Shown here piece by piece: positions 31,001-39,309 of a DNA stretch of 64,000 nt (the stretch's first letter is position 1; each line of letters starts with the position of its first letter). The notes under the pieces are model-generated. The model was not told where the DNA came from and searched no databases. It saw only the letters and a program-made list of their open reading frames with translations. Origin of the DNA: an uncultured Verrucomicrobiales bacterium (lineage in GTDB: Bacteria; Verrucomicrobiota; Verrucomicrobiia; Verrucomicrobiales; Akkermansiaceae). The translations under genes were made by a program, and so were the position numbers. The DNA is taken from contig CASICJ010000047.1 of the NCBI GenBank assembly GCA_949373085.1, positions 1-64,000 on the forward strand, read 5' to 3'.

Positions 31001-32476
31001 GGTTTTGTCGTTTATCTCAACGGCACCAAGATTGCAGCAGAAAAGGCTCCGTCTAATCCTGTTTGGAACTCGATTGCTACTGCTGGCTATGAAGCTGACC
31101 CCTTGGAGTATGATACCTGGAATGTCAGCGCATCTCGCGGTGAGCTCAGACCTGGGACCAACGTCCTTGCGATTCATGGCATGAATCGGTCTTTGGGGAG
31201 TAGCGATCTAATCTTCATGCCGGAATTGCATGGTGGTATTGCTGATTCTAACGGGAGTACTGAGCCTCTAATCGAGTTTGGAGCAATCGAATTTAACCCC
31301 GTTTCGACCAATCAGGATGAAGAGTATATCGAGCTTGTGAACAACAATGGGATTGCGGTCGATGTCTCAAACTGGAAGGTAAGAGGCGGAGTTGAATTTG
31401 AGATACCTGCTGGCACGGTTATTCCTGCGGGCTGGACACTCTACCTAAGCCCGGATGCTAAGTCTTTTCGCGCTCGTAAGACCGGTCCTGCCGGAGGGCA
31501 GGGGAATTTTGTGGTGAGCCCCTATAAAGGACACCTTTCGAACCTTGGAGAGGCGCTTACGCTTATTGACCAACATGGAATGGAGAACAATTTCACTTCC
31601 TACGCCGGCAATCCTACCGACCAACAGGAGCATCTCGTCATTACTGAAATCATGTATCATCCTGAGCCTGATGGACTTGCCGAGTATATCGAGTTGATGA
31701 ACGTGAGTGATTCCGTAACTCTCGACCTTGCAGGTGTAAAGTTTACCAATGGTATCGATTTTGATTTTACCGGAAGCTTGGTCACCAGCTTGGCACCAGG
31801 CGGGCGGGTTCTCGTTGTGCGTGATCTCGCCGCATTTGAACTCGCTTATGGTGAAGGACTCCCAGTCGCGGGAGTCTTTGCAAACTCTACGAGCTTGAGT
31901 AATGCAGGGGAGAAGTTGAAACTTGAGGACGCCTCGAATGGCACGATCAAGGAATTCTCTTATAACGATAAGTCGCCTTGGCCTGTAGCAGCTGACACGC
32001 TTGGCTATAGTATAACTCTTAGGGCGCCAGGTCAGAATCTCGACCCCTCTGAGCCTACTCATTGGAGAGCGAGTGTCACTCCTGGAGGAACACCTGGAAG
32101 TTCGGATGGCACTCTTCTTGCGGGTAATCCAACGGATGATCTCGACGGTGATGGATTGACTGCTCTTCTGGAACATGCGCTTGGAACCAGTGATAATGAT
32201 GCGACTCAATCGGGATCTGCCAGTGCTAGCCGCATGCTTATTGATGGCATCCTTTATGATTCTTTCACCTACACCGTGAAGGAAGTCGCTGATGATGTGC
32301 GGACATTGGTTGAGACAACCATCGACCTTCAAAACTGGAGCAATGACCCGGCCGAGCTCGTCGAGTTAGTCGTGACTTCCAATGGCGACGGAACGGTGAC
32401 CCGCACCGTGCGCTTGGCGACACCTGCGGTAGTTGATAGCAGGCGTTTCTTCCGGATCAAAGCAGAGTTACGTTAG
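28058..32476 (+). CDS. Secreted CotH-kinase-like protein with lamin-tail and galactose-binding-like domains
   Basis: This 1472-residue protein has a signal peptide (about 1-23). In order it shows a lamin-tail domain (about 25-125, ISEFMADND and DWIEIHNSDG); a beta-sandwich (about 160-345, GVGFDSG and LAIHGLNRS); a CotH-like segment (about 475-750, KKSYNIDFNKSQRFRW and WALLPWDLDLSQGRYW); a second copy of the beta-sandwich (about 888-1060, GVGFDSS and LAIHGMNRS); two more lamin-tail domains (about 1070-1180 and 1190-1300); and a tail with DLDGDGLTALLEHALGT, typical of verrucomicrobial surface proteins. Some CotH family members are protein kinases; activity here is unproven. It leads an operon with a metallophosphoesterase 22 bases downstream and the DUF1592/DUF1552 pair. 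Confidence 0.85.
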   Translation: MKPNTFLLTTVQALVVGSVFLNATPVISEFMADNDTVLADEDGDFSDWIEIHNSDGNEVDLDGYFLTDKASNLDKWRIPAVTIPAGGYLVIFASDKDRSNPEAELHTSFKLPLKSGYLALVAPDAVTVLTDFGSTYPLQFEDQSYGKDSFGSVTQQQLISGTLPAKYFVPSDGSLGDTWQARPDSFNDSAWTSTTTGVGFDSGVLLDLVGDTNLGNSTLKPAMQSINASCYIRIPFIYDPNNNQIQSLSLSVNCDDGFVAYINGVESGSYNNPGNLAWNSNATGSRSDSVAAADPIVVDATAGATQVVEGVNILAIHGLNRSANSSDFLIYPELTAAVVDTSGAQREGFFNSPTPGLPNSSGQAAGPLFVSFTDKPERPTAGQDLIVTAKMEAVSSPVAAVTMFYRVMFGAEKTLLMNDEGTGSDALANDDIFTASIPGADFDSGEMIRWRFEASDELGLETKIPAFKDPADSHQYVGTVAVDPSIKTKLSVVEWFVQNPARATGTSGTRGAIFYLGELYDNVFFNRHGQSTGGFPKKSYNIDFNKSQRFRWSEDAPRTKDIDLITNWADKSKVRHVMGYEIMRNAGVHAHFAYTVRVQQNAEFFSTADFVEDADNIYLKRAGLNEDGALYKAYNNTLTGSANSGFEKKNRRDENNSDLQDLINGLAQSGASLDNFTFDNVNIPMCVNMMAAAAVIRNIDMHRKNWYIYRDTGKTDEWALLPWDLDLSQGRYWRSQFNYFSNLMETNGYIETGNSVRLLSQLYSRRSTRAMFYRRVRSLHDLYLQSADTPMEERYYERRLNELSALLDPEDIVPSDAQRDFEKWGSWLHNADGGSAPAVPYTTNNPDVETMAEGVQRLRDEFLAPRRAFIYSQNIIPDAQTGQLSLVYTPLLSAGAPLTHLVPSNDSVDNAWMNSDFDDTNWLTGTTGVGFDSSIKYDPLIGTDTEATMRGTHSSVYMRCEFEVADPSIYQAMELRMKYDDGFVVYLNGTKIAAEKAPSNPVWNSIATAGYEADPLEYDTWNVSASRGELRPGTNVLAIHGMNRSLGSSDLIFMPELHGGIADSNGSTEPLIEFGAIEFNPVSTNQDEEYIELVNNNGIAVDVSNWKVRGGVEFEIPAGTVIPAGWTLYLSPDAKSFRARKTGPAGGQGNFVVSPYKGHLSNLGEALTLIDQHGMENNFTSYAGNPTDQQEHLVITEIMYHPEPDGLAEYIELMNVSDSVTLDLAGVKFTNGIDFDFTGSLVTSLAPGGRVLVVRDLAAFELAYGEGLPVAGVFANSTSLSNAGEKLKLEDASNGTIKEFSYNDKSPWPVAADTLGYSITLRAPGQNLDPSEPTHWRASVTPGGTPGSSDGTLLAGNPTDDLDGDGLTALLEHALGTSDNDATQSGSASASRMLIDGILYDSFTYTVKEVADDVRTLVETTIDLQNWSNDPAELVELVVTSNGDGTVTRTVRLATPAVVDSRRFFRIKAELR

Positions 32477-32498
32477 AGAAAATTTTCTTTGGGACCTC

Positions 32499-33575
32499 AT
32501 GAAGTGCTTAATTCGACAACCGATCCGGCTTGTCTGGCCTTTGTTGTGGACGGCTTCGATTTTTGCCGATGAGATAAAAACGCTGCCTCCTCCAATCGCC
32601 AATGATACTGTCAAACCAGCAGATGACTTCACACTGATCGTCTTGCCGGACACTCAGGGTTATGCCGATACCCGGCACCGGGAGACTCAAAAACATTGGC
32701 CAGAGATCGGCGATCAGAGAGCCTGCTTTTTTGGGCAGACCGAATGGATTAAAAAAAATCACGAGGCAAGAAACATCGCCTTGGTCACACATGTGGGAGA
32801 TATCACTCAGACCGAGCACGACGATGAATGGAAGATCGCGGACGCCGCTTTCAAGACGATCGAGTCTCATGTTCCTTACGTTCTCTGTTCTGGAAATCAT
32901 GATATGGGGTACTTACCTCAGCTGCGCAAGACGAGCCAATCTCGAGCAAGCCAGTTCAGTCGTTATTTTCCACCTTCACGTTTCACGAAGAACCCTTTGT
33001 ATGACGCGCACTTCGCTCCTGAGAGAGAGAGGCACTTTCGGGAGGCCGGGAAAACTGAGAACTATTACCTTTTTTTCCAAGCATGCGGGATGGACTTTTT
33101 GGTGATTACCCTTGAATTCAAACCGAGGGACGAAGCGATAGCTTGGGCAAACCAAGTGGCGGAAAGGCATCCCGGCCACCGGATTATTGTGCTCACCCAT
33201 GGGTATCTCACGAAGAAAGGGCGGCTTTCAGAATCCGATGGATATCCGATTAAAGGCAACTCGGGACAAGTAATCTGGGAAAAGTTCGTCAGCCGTCACG
33301 CCAATATCTTTCTGGTGCTTTCGGGACATGCCGGAGAGAGCCAATTGACCAGCGAGGGACGGCACGGAAACCTTGTTCACCAGATCCAATCTGATTATTG
33401 GTATTTTGATCTCCCACGAATTAAGGCGGGGAGCGGTTTCTTGCGCATCTTGACTTTCCGTCCGGGCGAGGACCGGATCCAAGTGGAGACTTACTCGCCC
33501 GTGCTGGATGAATTCCTCACCCGCCCAAGTAGCAAGTTTTCGTTACCATACGCCATGAAGAAGAAAAGTGGCTAA
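32499..33575 (+). CDS. Secreted calcineurin-like metallophosphoesterase
   Basis: The ATG at 32499 gives 358 residues with a signal sequence (MKCLIRQPIRLVWPLLWTASIFA); the frame continues upstream into the CotH gene. Metal-binding motifs of the family are in order: LPDTQG, THVGDITQ, SGNHDMGY, LTHGYL and SGHAGES. These would hold a two-metal centre and cleave phosphomonoesters or diesters outside the cytoplasm. It follows the CotH-like gene by 22 bases and precedes the DUF1592 cytochrome, so a kinase-like and a phosphatase-like protein share one transcript with a redox module. The substrate is unknown. Confidence 0.88.
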   Translation: MKCLIRQPIRLVWPLLWTASIFADEIKTLPPPIANDTVKPADDFTLIVLPDTQGYADTRHRETQKHWPEIGDQRACFFGQTEWIKKNHEARNIALVTHVGDITQTEHDDEWKIADAAFKTIESHVPYVLCSGNHDMGYLPQLRKTSQSRASQFSRYFPPSRFTKNPLYDAHFAPERERHFREAGKTENYYLFFQACGMDFLVITLEFKPRDEAIAWANQVAERHPGHRIIVLTHGYLTKKGRLSESDGYPIKGNSGQVIWEKFVSRHANIFLVLSGHAGESQLTSEGRHGNLVHQIQSDYWYFDLPRIKAGSGFLRILTFRPGEDRIQVETYSPVLDEFLTRPSSKFSLPYAMKKKSG

Positions 33576-33648
33576 TCCGTATCGTGATTTCTTTTTCGCC
33601 CGATCTTTCTGCCTCGACCCGGGGAAGAGGCGTCCCTATTCTTCTACG

Positions 33649-36276
33649 GTGAAACTAGCTCGGGGGTTTTTAGCAAGGCTTGCGTTTGCGGCAGCTTTCG
33701 TTGCCTCGTCGTTCGCTCACGCTGAAAAACCTTCTGCGGAGATACGCGATTTCAAAAAGGGGGTGCAACAGATCTTTGAAAAGCATTGCTACGAGTGTCA
33801 CGGTCGAGAAAAGACCAAGGGGAAAGTCGATCTCACCAAGTATGCAACATGGGCGGACCTTGAGGAGGATCCCGAGTTGATTGAAGAAATGATCGAGGTC
33901 CTCGACAAAAACGAAATGCCTCCGGAAGAGGAGCTTCAGCCCACTCAGCATCAACGAGACCGTCTGATATCGGGACTTAAAAAAGCATTCGCTAATTCTA
34001 CGAGACACGATCAGCCGTTGGTTCCGATGAGGCTGCGGCGCATGAATCGCTTTGAATATGGAAACGCGGTTCGGGACCTCTTCGATCTCGAGTCATGGGT
34101 CTATTCCATCAACGATCGCATCATCCGGAATCACAGTAATTACTTCAGGCCCGAGTCGGGGAAAATGCCCAAGGTTGTCAGAGTGGGGAATCGGATTATG
34201 GGGCTCCAGCAGTTGCTGGAAGATCGCCTGCTTGGAGTCATGGCCTTTCCCAAGGATCCTCCGGCGGAGAATGGCTTCAATAATCGTGGGGATCATTTGA
34301 GTTTGTCTCCAGTTCTCATGGAGTCGTTTTTGGAGCTGAGCCGGTCCATCGTTCATGCCGAAAATTTCGATGAGAATTGTGGGGTTTGGTATGACTTGTT
34401 TGACGACCCCTTGAGCCCAAAAGCGAAAGCTCGAAGGGCTTCGATTTCAGTGGATCGATCAGTCGCGGCCGGCAGCACCGGGCTGACGGTCAGCGCTTGG
34501 ATCCGCCCCACAAATTTGTCTGATCAATGGCAGACTATCGTCCGGCGGGAGGATTCATGGCGACGCCAATTGCTGGCGATTGGCCGGACTGGGAAAACCT
34601 GGGGGCTCTGGATGGGTGCGGGGATTGCGGGAAAGTATGAGGAATTTGGAGCTGCAGTGGATCCCAAAATACTTAGCGATGGGGAGTGGCATCATGTTGC
34701 GGGAGCGTTTGACGGGGAGAAAATGAATCTCTACCTGGATGGCAAGGAGGTCGGCAGTAAGCCGATGGCTGGCAAGCTTAGCACCCAAAACATTGGGCCG
34801 ATGTCGGTCGGTGCCCATGGCAATGAGCCTTTTCATGGCGACTTAAACGATGTCCGTCTTTACCGGTCCGGATTGAATGGACTTCAGATTCAAAGTATTG
34901 CCTCCGGCGAGAGAGGAATCGCCGGGGATGAGCTGATGGGTAGCTGGAGTTTGCCTGATGAGGCCAAGCCAAAGGTTGAACAACCAGTTGAGAGGATTGC
35001 ACACGAGCGGATTGAAAAGTTCCTCTTGAAGGCCTTTCATTCACCTGCCGATGAAAAGACAGGGAAGCTCTATTCAAGATATTTTGACAAGCAGTATCAG
35101 AAGAGCGGAGATTTTACCGAAAGCATGAAGGATGTTGTCTCGGCGGCTTTAGCTTCTCCGCGATTTATCTTTGTTCATAACGAGCGAGATGAGGTTGCAC
35201 CCAATCAGGCTTCATTCAATTTAGCGACGCGTCTTTCGATGTTTTTGTGGAGCTCCATCCCGGATGAGGAATTACTCGAGTTAGCAGCTAACGGAGAACT
35301 TCAAAACGCCGAGGTCTTGAGTGAACAAGTGGATCGCATGCTTAATCACCAGCGCGTAAAGAACTTCTGTGATAGTTTTGCCCCCCAGTGGTTGAAACTG
35401 AATAATCTAGTTTCGGCCTCTCCGGACTTTAAGTCGCACCGTGACTACTACTTTGGAGGAGACGATAAGATTTCCTATAAGCGGGGAATGCATATGATGC
35501 TGGAGCCACTCTTGAATTTTGAGACGGTCTTTATCGAGAACAGACCGATCTCCGACCTGATTGATTCGGACTTTACCTACCGGAGCCATTTACTGAGCGA
35601 ATGGTATCAGGGCAGGGCAGCCACCTATTCGATTAATGTAAATCTACGTGATATCGAATATACGCGAACACCCGTCACGGACAGAAGGAATGGAGGTGTC
35701 ATGACGACAGGAGCGGTGATGGTAATGACCTCCAGTCCATTCCGATCACTCCCGATCACGCGCGGCTCTTGGGTTTCATCCGTCATTTTTAATGATCCTC
35801 CTGAGCCTCCACCCGATGACATCCCTGACCTGCGGGCGGATGACAAAACGCTTCAAAACGAGGGCCTGACTGTTCGGCAGAAACTTAATCAACACAGCAG
35901 TGATGCTCAGTGCGCGAGCTGTCACGTAAAGATTGATCCCTTTGGCTTTGCCTTGGAAAACTACGATCTGCTAGGCCGGTGGCGGGATCATTATCGTACC
36001 GGATTGAAGGTAGATGCGAGTGGAAAGCTGTTTGGGAAACACGAGTTCACAGATGTCGTGGGATTTAAGGATGCCATCCTTGCTGAGGAGGATCTTTTCG
36101 CGAAGGCCTTCATCGGGCACCTCCTGTCATATGCCCTTGGGCGTGAGCTCACAATGGCGGATCGCATTGCGACAGGTGAAATTGCCGATACAAGTCGTTC
36201 AGGTGGCTACCAAATGCGAGACGTCATCAAAAATATTGCAGTCCATCCTATTATCACTCAAATTACGAATCCATGA
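33649..36276 (+). CDS. DUF1592/DUF1588/DUF1585 multidomain cytochrome c with LamG insert
   Basis: I chose the GTG at 33649 because it gives a clean signal peptide (KLARGFLARLAFAAAFVASSFAHA). A GTG at 33568, overlapping the upstream stop, would add 27 residues and is a real alternative. From 33649 the protein has 875 residues. The first heme motif CYECH is at 47-51, followed by a DUF1587 segment (RRMNRFEYGNAVRDLFDLE). A LamG/concanavalin-like insert lies at about 265-430 (LTVSAWIRPTNLSDQWQTI, GEWHHVAGAFDGEKMNLYLDG). DUF1592 (SFAPQWLKLNNL), DUF1588 with CASCHVKIDPFGFALENYD (CASCH from 755) and a DUF1585 tail follow. It is the same class as the gene at 4027 but carries LamG where that one has a discoidin-like domain. 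Confidence 0.87.
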   Translation: MKLARGFLARLAFAAAFVASSFAHAEKPSAEIRDFKKGVQQIFEKHCYECHGREKTKGKVDLTKYATWADLEEDPELIEEMIEVLDKNEMPPEEELQPTQHQRDRLISGLKKAFANSTRHDQPLVPMRLRRMNRFEYGNAVRDLFDLESWVYSINDRIIRNHSNYFRPESGKMPKVVRVGNRIMGLQQLLEDRLLGVMAFPKDPPAENGFNNRGDHLSLSPVLMESFLELSRSIVHAENFDENCGVWYDLFDDPLSPKAKARRASISVDRSVAAGSTGLTVSAWIRPTNLSDQWQTIVRREDSWRRQLLAIGRTGKTWGLWMGAGIAGKYEEFGAAVDPKILSDGEWHHVAGAFDGEKMNLYLDGKEVGSKPMAGKLSTQNIGPMSVGAHGNEPFHGDLNDVRLYRSGLNGLQIQSIASGERGIAGDELMGSWSLPDEAKPKVEQPVERIAHERIEKFLLKAFHSPADEKTGKLYSRYFDKQYQKSGDFTESMKDVVSAALASPRFIFVHNERDEVAPNQASFNLATRLSMFLWSSIPDEELLELAANGELQNAEVLSEQVDRMLNHQRVKNFCDSFAPQWLKLNNLVSASPDFKSHRDYYFGGDDKISYKRGMHMMLEPLLNFETVFIENRPISDLIDSDFTYRSHLLSEWYQGRAATYSINVNLRDIEYTRTPVTDRRNGGVMTTGAVMVMTSSPFRSLPITRGSWVSSVIFNDPPEPPPDDIPDLRADDKTLQNEGLTVRQKLNQHSSDAQCASCHVKIDPFGFALENYDLLGRWRDHYRTGLKVDASGKLFGKHEFTDVVGFKDAILAEEDLFAKAFIGHLLSYALGRELTMADRIATGEIADTSRSGGYQMRDVIKNIAVHPIITQITNP

Positions 36277-37550
36277 AATCAATCGGTCGACGAAAATTTC
36301 TTCTTGGGGCCAGCGGCAGCGCGATGGCTCTTCCTTGGTTGGAGATGCATGCCGCTGATCCAAAAACAAAGAAGGATAAGGAGCCGCCATTGCGTTTCGC
36401 TTCGTTTTATTCACCGATGGGCTTTGTGAGGGATCATTTCTTTCCGGAGAAGGGCGATTCAGATTTCTTGTCGATGCCCACTCTAAGCCCCCTAAAGAGT
36501 GTGGGGAGCAAAGTTTCCCTGATTACGGGACTCTCCAGAGTGAATGTGAGAGGGGTCGATGTTCACAACCAGTGCAGCTCCTGCTTCCTCTCTTCGGCTG
36601 ATCCAAATGGCAAACTCAAGTCGCCCTATCCGATGGACCGGACACTGGATCATCTCATCGCAGACAAGGTGAGCCACCGGACTCCGATCCGGTCATTGGA
36701 GTTAAATTGTAATAGTTTCAAGGACCTTAAGGAGTCGATCTACCTCGACAATATCTCTTGGTACGGCCCAGAGCATGTAGCGACCGCGATGAAAGATCCG
36801 AGCAGGGTCTATCAGCGACTTTTTAAGACGAGTAATTCGAACAAAGACATCACCGATCTAATTTTGGAAGATGCCTCGAACTTTAAAAAGAATCTGTCCT
36901 ATCATGATAAGGATAAGTTAGATGAATATTTCGATTCCGTGCGGGAAATCGAAACACAGATAGAGAAGCTGAACGAGTATTACCGCAAGCGGAAGAGAGC
37001 GGATGTCCTAGAGCCCGGCGAAGGCCCGATGACGCGTGGAGAGTATATCAAGTTAATGGGGAAGTTGCTGGTGGTGGCTTTCCAGGGTGACCTGACCCAC
37101 GTAGCGACTTTCATGCTTGCTCCCGAGAGATGGGGATCCCCCCAACACTTTCATGAATTACAATTCACCAAGTCACATCATGGGCTCACACACGGGCAGG
37201 AAAACGAAGGGGTGAAAAAGTTTTTGGTTCAAGTGGACCGGTTTTATATGGAGCTCTTCGCTGAGATATTAGAACAAATGGACGCGATCAGCGAGGGGGC
37301 TGGGACGCTTTTAGACCATTCCATGATCACTTTGGGATCAGGATTGGGTGATGGGAAAGATCATACCATGAATGAACTTCCGATTATCGTGGCTGGATCA
37401 GCCAATGGCAGGATCAAGACAGGCCGCGTCCTTAATTGTCCTGAAAACACTCCTTTGGCAAACCTTTGGTTGTCGCAAGCCAAGTTGATGGGAACCGGCA
37501 TGAAGCAGTTTGCTGATAGCACCGGACCACTGAATGATCTGCTTGTGTGA
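36273..37550 (+). CDS. DUF1552 family Tat-exported protein, variant HXXSHH motif
   Basis: This 425-residue protein starts inside the upstream stop (ATGA) with a twin-arginine signal (GRRKFLLGASGSAMALPWL). General DUF1552 layout is kept, including LGSGLGDGKDHTMNELPIIVAG near the end. The signature HXXSHH reads FTKSHH within FHELQFTKSHHGLTHG, so the first His is replaced and a nearby His sits four residues earlier. The paralogue at 6828 has the standard HTLSHH. Whether the shifted His can substitute is not known. It ends a plus-strand operon begun by the CotH-like gene, and its stop abuts the remnant of an opposite-strand cytochrome gene. Confidence 0.88.
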   Translation: MKSIGRRKFLLGASGSAMALPWLEMHAADPKTKKDKEPPLRFASFYSPMGFVRDHFFPEKGDSDFLSMPTLSPLKSVGSKVSLITGLSRVNVRGVDVHNQCSSCFLSSADPNGKLKSPYPMDRTLDHLIADKVSHRTPIRSLELNCNSFKDLKESIYLDNISWYGPEHVATAMKDPSRVYQRLFKTSNSNKDITDLILEDASNFKKNLSYHDKDKLDEYFDSVREIETQIEKLNEYYRKRKRADVLEPGEGPMTRGEYIKLMGKLLVVAFQGDLTHVATFMLAPERWGSPQHFHELQFTKSHHGLTHGQENEGVKKFLVQVDRFYMELFAEILEQMDAISEGAGTLLDHSMITLGSGLGDGKDHTMNELPIIVAGSANGRIKTGRVLNCPENTPLANLWLSQAKLMGTGMKQFADSTGPLNDLLV

Positions 37551-37555
37551 TTTTG

Positions 37556-37829
37556 GCTCGAATGGAGCGTAGGTCTCGGGATGCTGAAGAAATTTTACGC
37601 CCCAATCAGGACTCACCTTAATTGACAAATTCTCGAGGGCAGGACCTTTCCGGGGAATGATAACATGGGAACCTCCGTGGCAATTGGCCCAGCTAAGTTC
37701 AGAAAAAAGAACTGCGCCCCCTTGTGCCGAACGAGCCCGCGAATAAAAACGCCCGTAGCCGACGACATGAGGTTCGGCATGCGCTCCTCCCAAGATGAGT
37801 AGCAATAAAGCGGATAGAAAATTTCGTAT
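37556..37829 (-). pseudogene. Decayed remnant of a small cytochrome c-like gene
   Basis: Reading minus from 37829, the frame starts ATA-CGA-AAT and encodes a good signal peptide (IRNFLSALLLLILGGAHA). It continues as HVVGYGRFYSRARSAQGGAVLF and SELSWANCHGGSHV, then PRKGPALENLS and a KFLQHPETYAPF stretch, which resembles the start of PVC-type heme domains. Three defects point to decay. The expected ATG is ATA (a TTG at 37805 remains). The heme motif CxxCH reads WANCH, with TGG where a Cys codon is expected. Homology stops about ten bases before the end of the convergent DUF1552 gene. It lies directly after the isomerase gene, whose stop overlaps the lost start, so it was probably the last gene of that operon. 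Confidence 0.6.
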
Positions 37830-38737
37830 TATTTTTTCAGGTAGTCATCAAGATACGCCCTTGAGGTATTGATGGCTTTTGTAATCTCTGCTGCGGACCC
37901 AAGCATTGGAATTCCTCTTGGGACCGGGTGGCCAAAGATCTCCACAAGCCCTGAGTATCGGATGTCGCGAAGGACTTTCAGGATGGGAATGTAATCCAGC
38001 TTTCCGAATCCGGGGAGTTGTTTGAGTTGCTCCTGTTCAGACATCTTCTTTTTGGAGGAGGGATGATATTCCTGAAAATAAATGAATGGAATGTGGGTGT
38101 TTCCTCCTTCTCTGAGTAATACAGGAATCTGATCAATGGTGTCGGAAAGATGATGTGGGGCGAAAGCAACGCCGACGCTCTTCGAAGGATTCAACTCGTA
38201 GAAATACCGGATTGAATCGGGAGAAGAGAGCATCGAATTCTTGTGATTTTCGATGGCCATGGTGACACCAAGTTCTTCGGCTAGCTCATAGTGGGGTTTC
38301 AGCTTTTCGAAAAAGGTTTTCACTTGTTTCTTAGCTTCTTGGCCCACCGGATTTTTCGGACCCATCCCACCTGACCCGCACACTGTCATCGATCCTCCGT
38401 TCTTCCTCGTCCAGTGCATCTCATCATTCTGCCGGAAAGGGCCAAGCGGATAGCAGGTTGAAACTGACATCGTGGTGAGATGCTTTTTGAGGAGTTCCTG
38501 AAAAGCTTCATCTCCGATTTTGCTGATTTGCTCGCGATGAGTCGCATGGACTTTGCGCCAAATATCTATCGATTCACTGCCTGTCTTTACCACCTCTGAT
38601 AAAACATGATCAAGAGGCATATTGCCATACATGGCTGATGACATGACATAGCGAGGCGTCCATTCTTGTTCTAGGCCCCTCGCAGAAGTGAAAAGAGCGG
38701 AACTTCCGATGATGCTTGAAAAATTTCTTCGATTCAT
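37829..38737 (-). CDS. Tat-exported sugar phosphate isomerase/epimerase-like TIM barrel protein
   Basis: The ATG at 38737 overlaps the upstream stop (ATGA) and gives 302 residues starting MNRRNFSSIIGSSALFTSARG, a twin-arginine-like signal. The body has the AP-endonuclease-2/xylose-isomerase-like TIM barrel pattern of sugar isomerases and epimerases: TMAIENHKNSM with a likely metal-ligand Glu, VGVAFAPHHLSDTIDQ, and YSGLVEIFGHPVPRG near the end. Exported members of this group are common in Verrucomicrobiota and their substrates are mostly unknown. It is co-transcribed with a DJ-1/PfpI protein. The frame is open upstream inside that gene, but that start is unlikely. Confidence 0.83.
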   Translation of the reverse strand: MNRRNFSSIIGSSALFTSARGLEQEWTPRYVMSSAMYGNMPLDHVLSEVVKTGSESIDIWRKVHATHREQISKIGDEAFQELLKKHLTTMSVSTCYPLGPFRQNDEMHWTRKNGGSMTVCGSGGMGPKNPVGQEAKKQVKTFFEKLKPHYELAEELGVTMAIENHKNSMLSSPDSIRYFYELNPSKSVGVAFAPHHLSDTIDQIPVLLREGGNTHIPFIYFQEYHPSSKKKMSEQEQLKQLPGFGKLDYIPILKVLRDIRYSGLVEIFGHPVPRGIPMLGSAAEITKAINTSRAYLDDYLKK

Positions 38738-39309
38738 TTCTTCGCCTCTTCTTCTAGCATCTTGATCCACGGGCCCACGTAGTAACCGTTGTCGTGAAAG
38801 GTTCTTCCTGAGACTAGGTTTCCATCGATCACGCAGGCTTCGTTGACGTAGATTCCGCCACAAATCTCGAGATCAAACTGGCATTTTGCTACGGTGGCCA
38901 TCCGTCGGCCCTTCACGCAATTCGCGCGTGCGGGAATCTCCACACCGTGACAAACACTGGCAATCGGTTTATTTCGCTCAAAGAACCACTGGGTTAATTG
39001 AATAAGATCTGGATCTTCACGAATGTATTCGGGTGCTCGTCCGCCGGAGAATAAAATGCCAAGATAATCCTCCGGGTTTACTTCAGAAAAAGCAAGATCG
39101 GCAGCAAGCTGATATCCCTCCCACTCACGCGTGATGGTCCAGCCCGGACGGACTTCGTGCATCACCATTTGATAGAGCCTTCTCTCCGGAGCAATCACTA
39201 CCGGTTCAATTCCAGCCTCCTGCAATCGGTAGTAGGGATAGAGGGTATCTACGGTCTCGGTTGCGTCCCCAATTACAATCAGAGCTTTTCCGATCACTTT
39301 GTTTGTCAT
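38734..39309 (-). CDS. DJ-1/PfpI family protein
   Basis: This 191-residue protein shows no signal peptide, so it is probably cytoplasmic. The nucleophile elbow SVCHGVEI places Cys120 followed by His121, as in PfpI/DJ-1 proteins. GILFSGGRAPEYIRED and the C-terminal DGNLVSGRTFHDNGYYVGPWIKML fit the family. Members are cysteine hydrolases, glyoxalase-like or deglycase-like enzymes, or chaperones; the sequence does not decide which. It leads a two-gene minus operon with the isomerase-like gene (ATGA overlap). The 120-base gap upstream is shared with the divergent esterase gene. Confidence 0.88.
   Translation of the reverse strand: MTNKVIGKALIVIGDATETVDTLYPYYRLQEAGIEPVVIAPERRLYQMVMHEVRPGWTITREWEGYQLAADLAFSEVNPEDYLGILFSGGRAPEYIREDPDLIQLTQWFFERNKPIASVCHGVEIPARANCVKGRRMATVAKCQFDLEICGGIYVNEACVIDGNLVSGRTFHDNGYYVGPWIKMLEEEAKK

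Noticed and set aside
31445-32332. 295-codon minus-strand open frame
   Set aside because: It is antisense to the lamin-tail region of the CotH-like gene and has an Arg/Ser/Ile-rich composition with no family resemblance.
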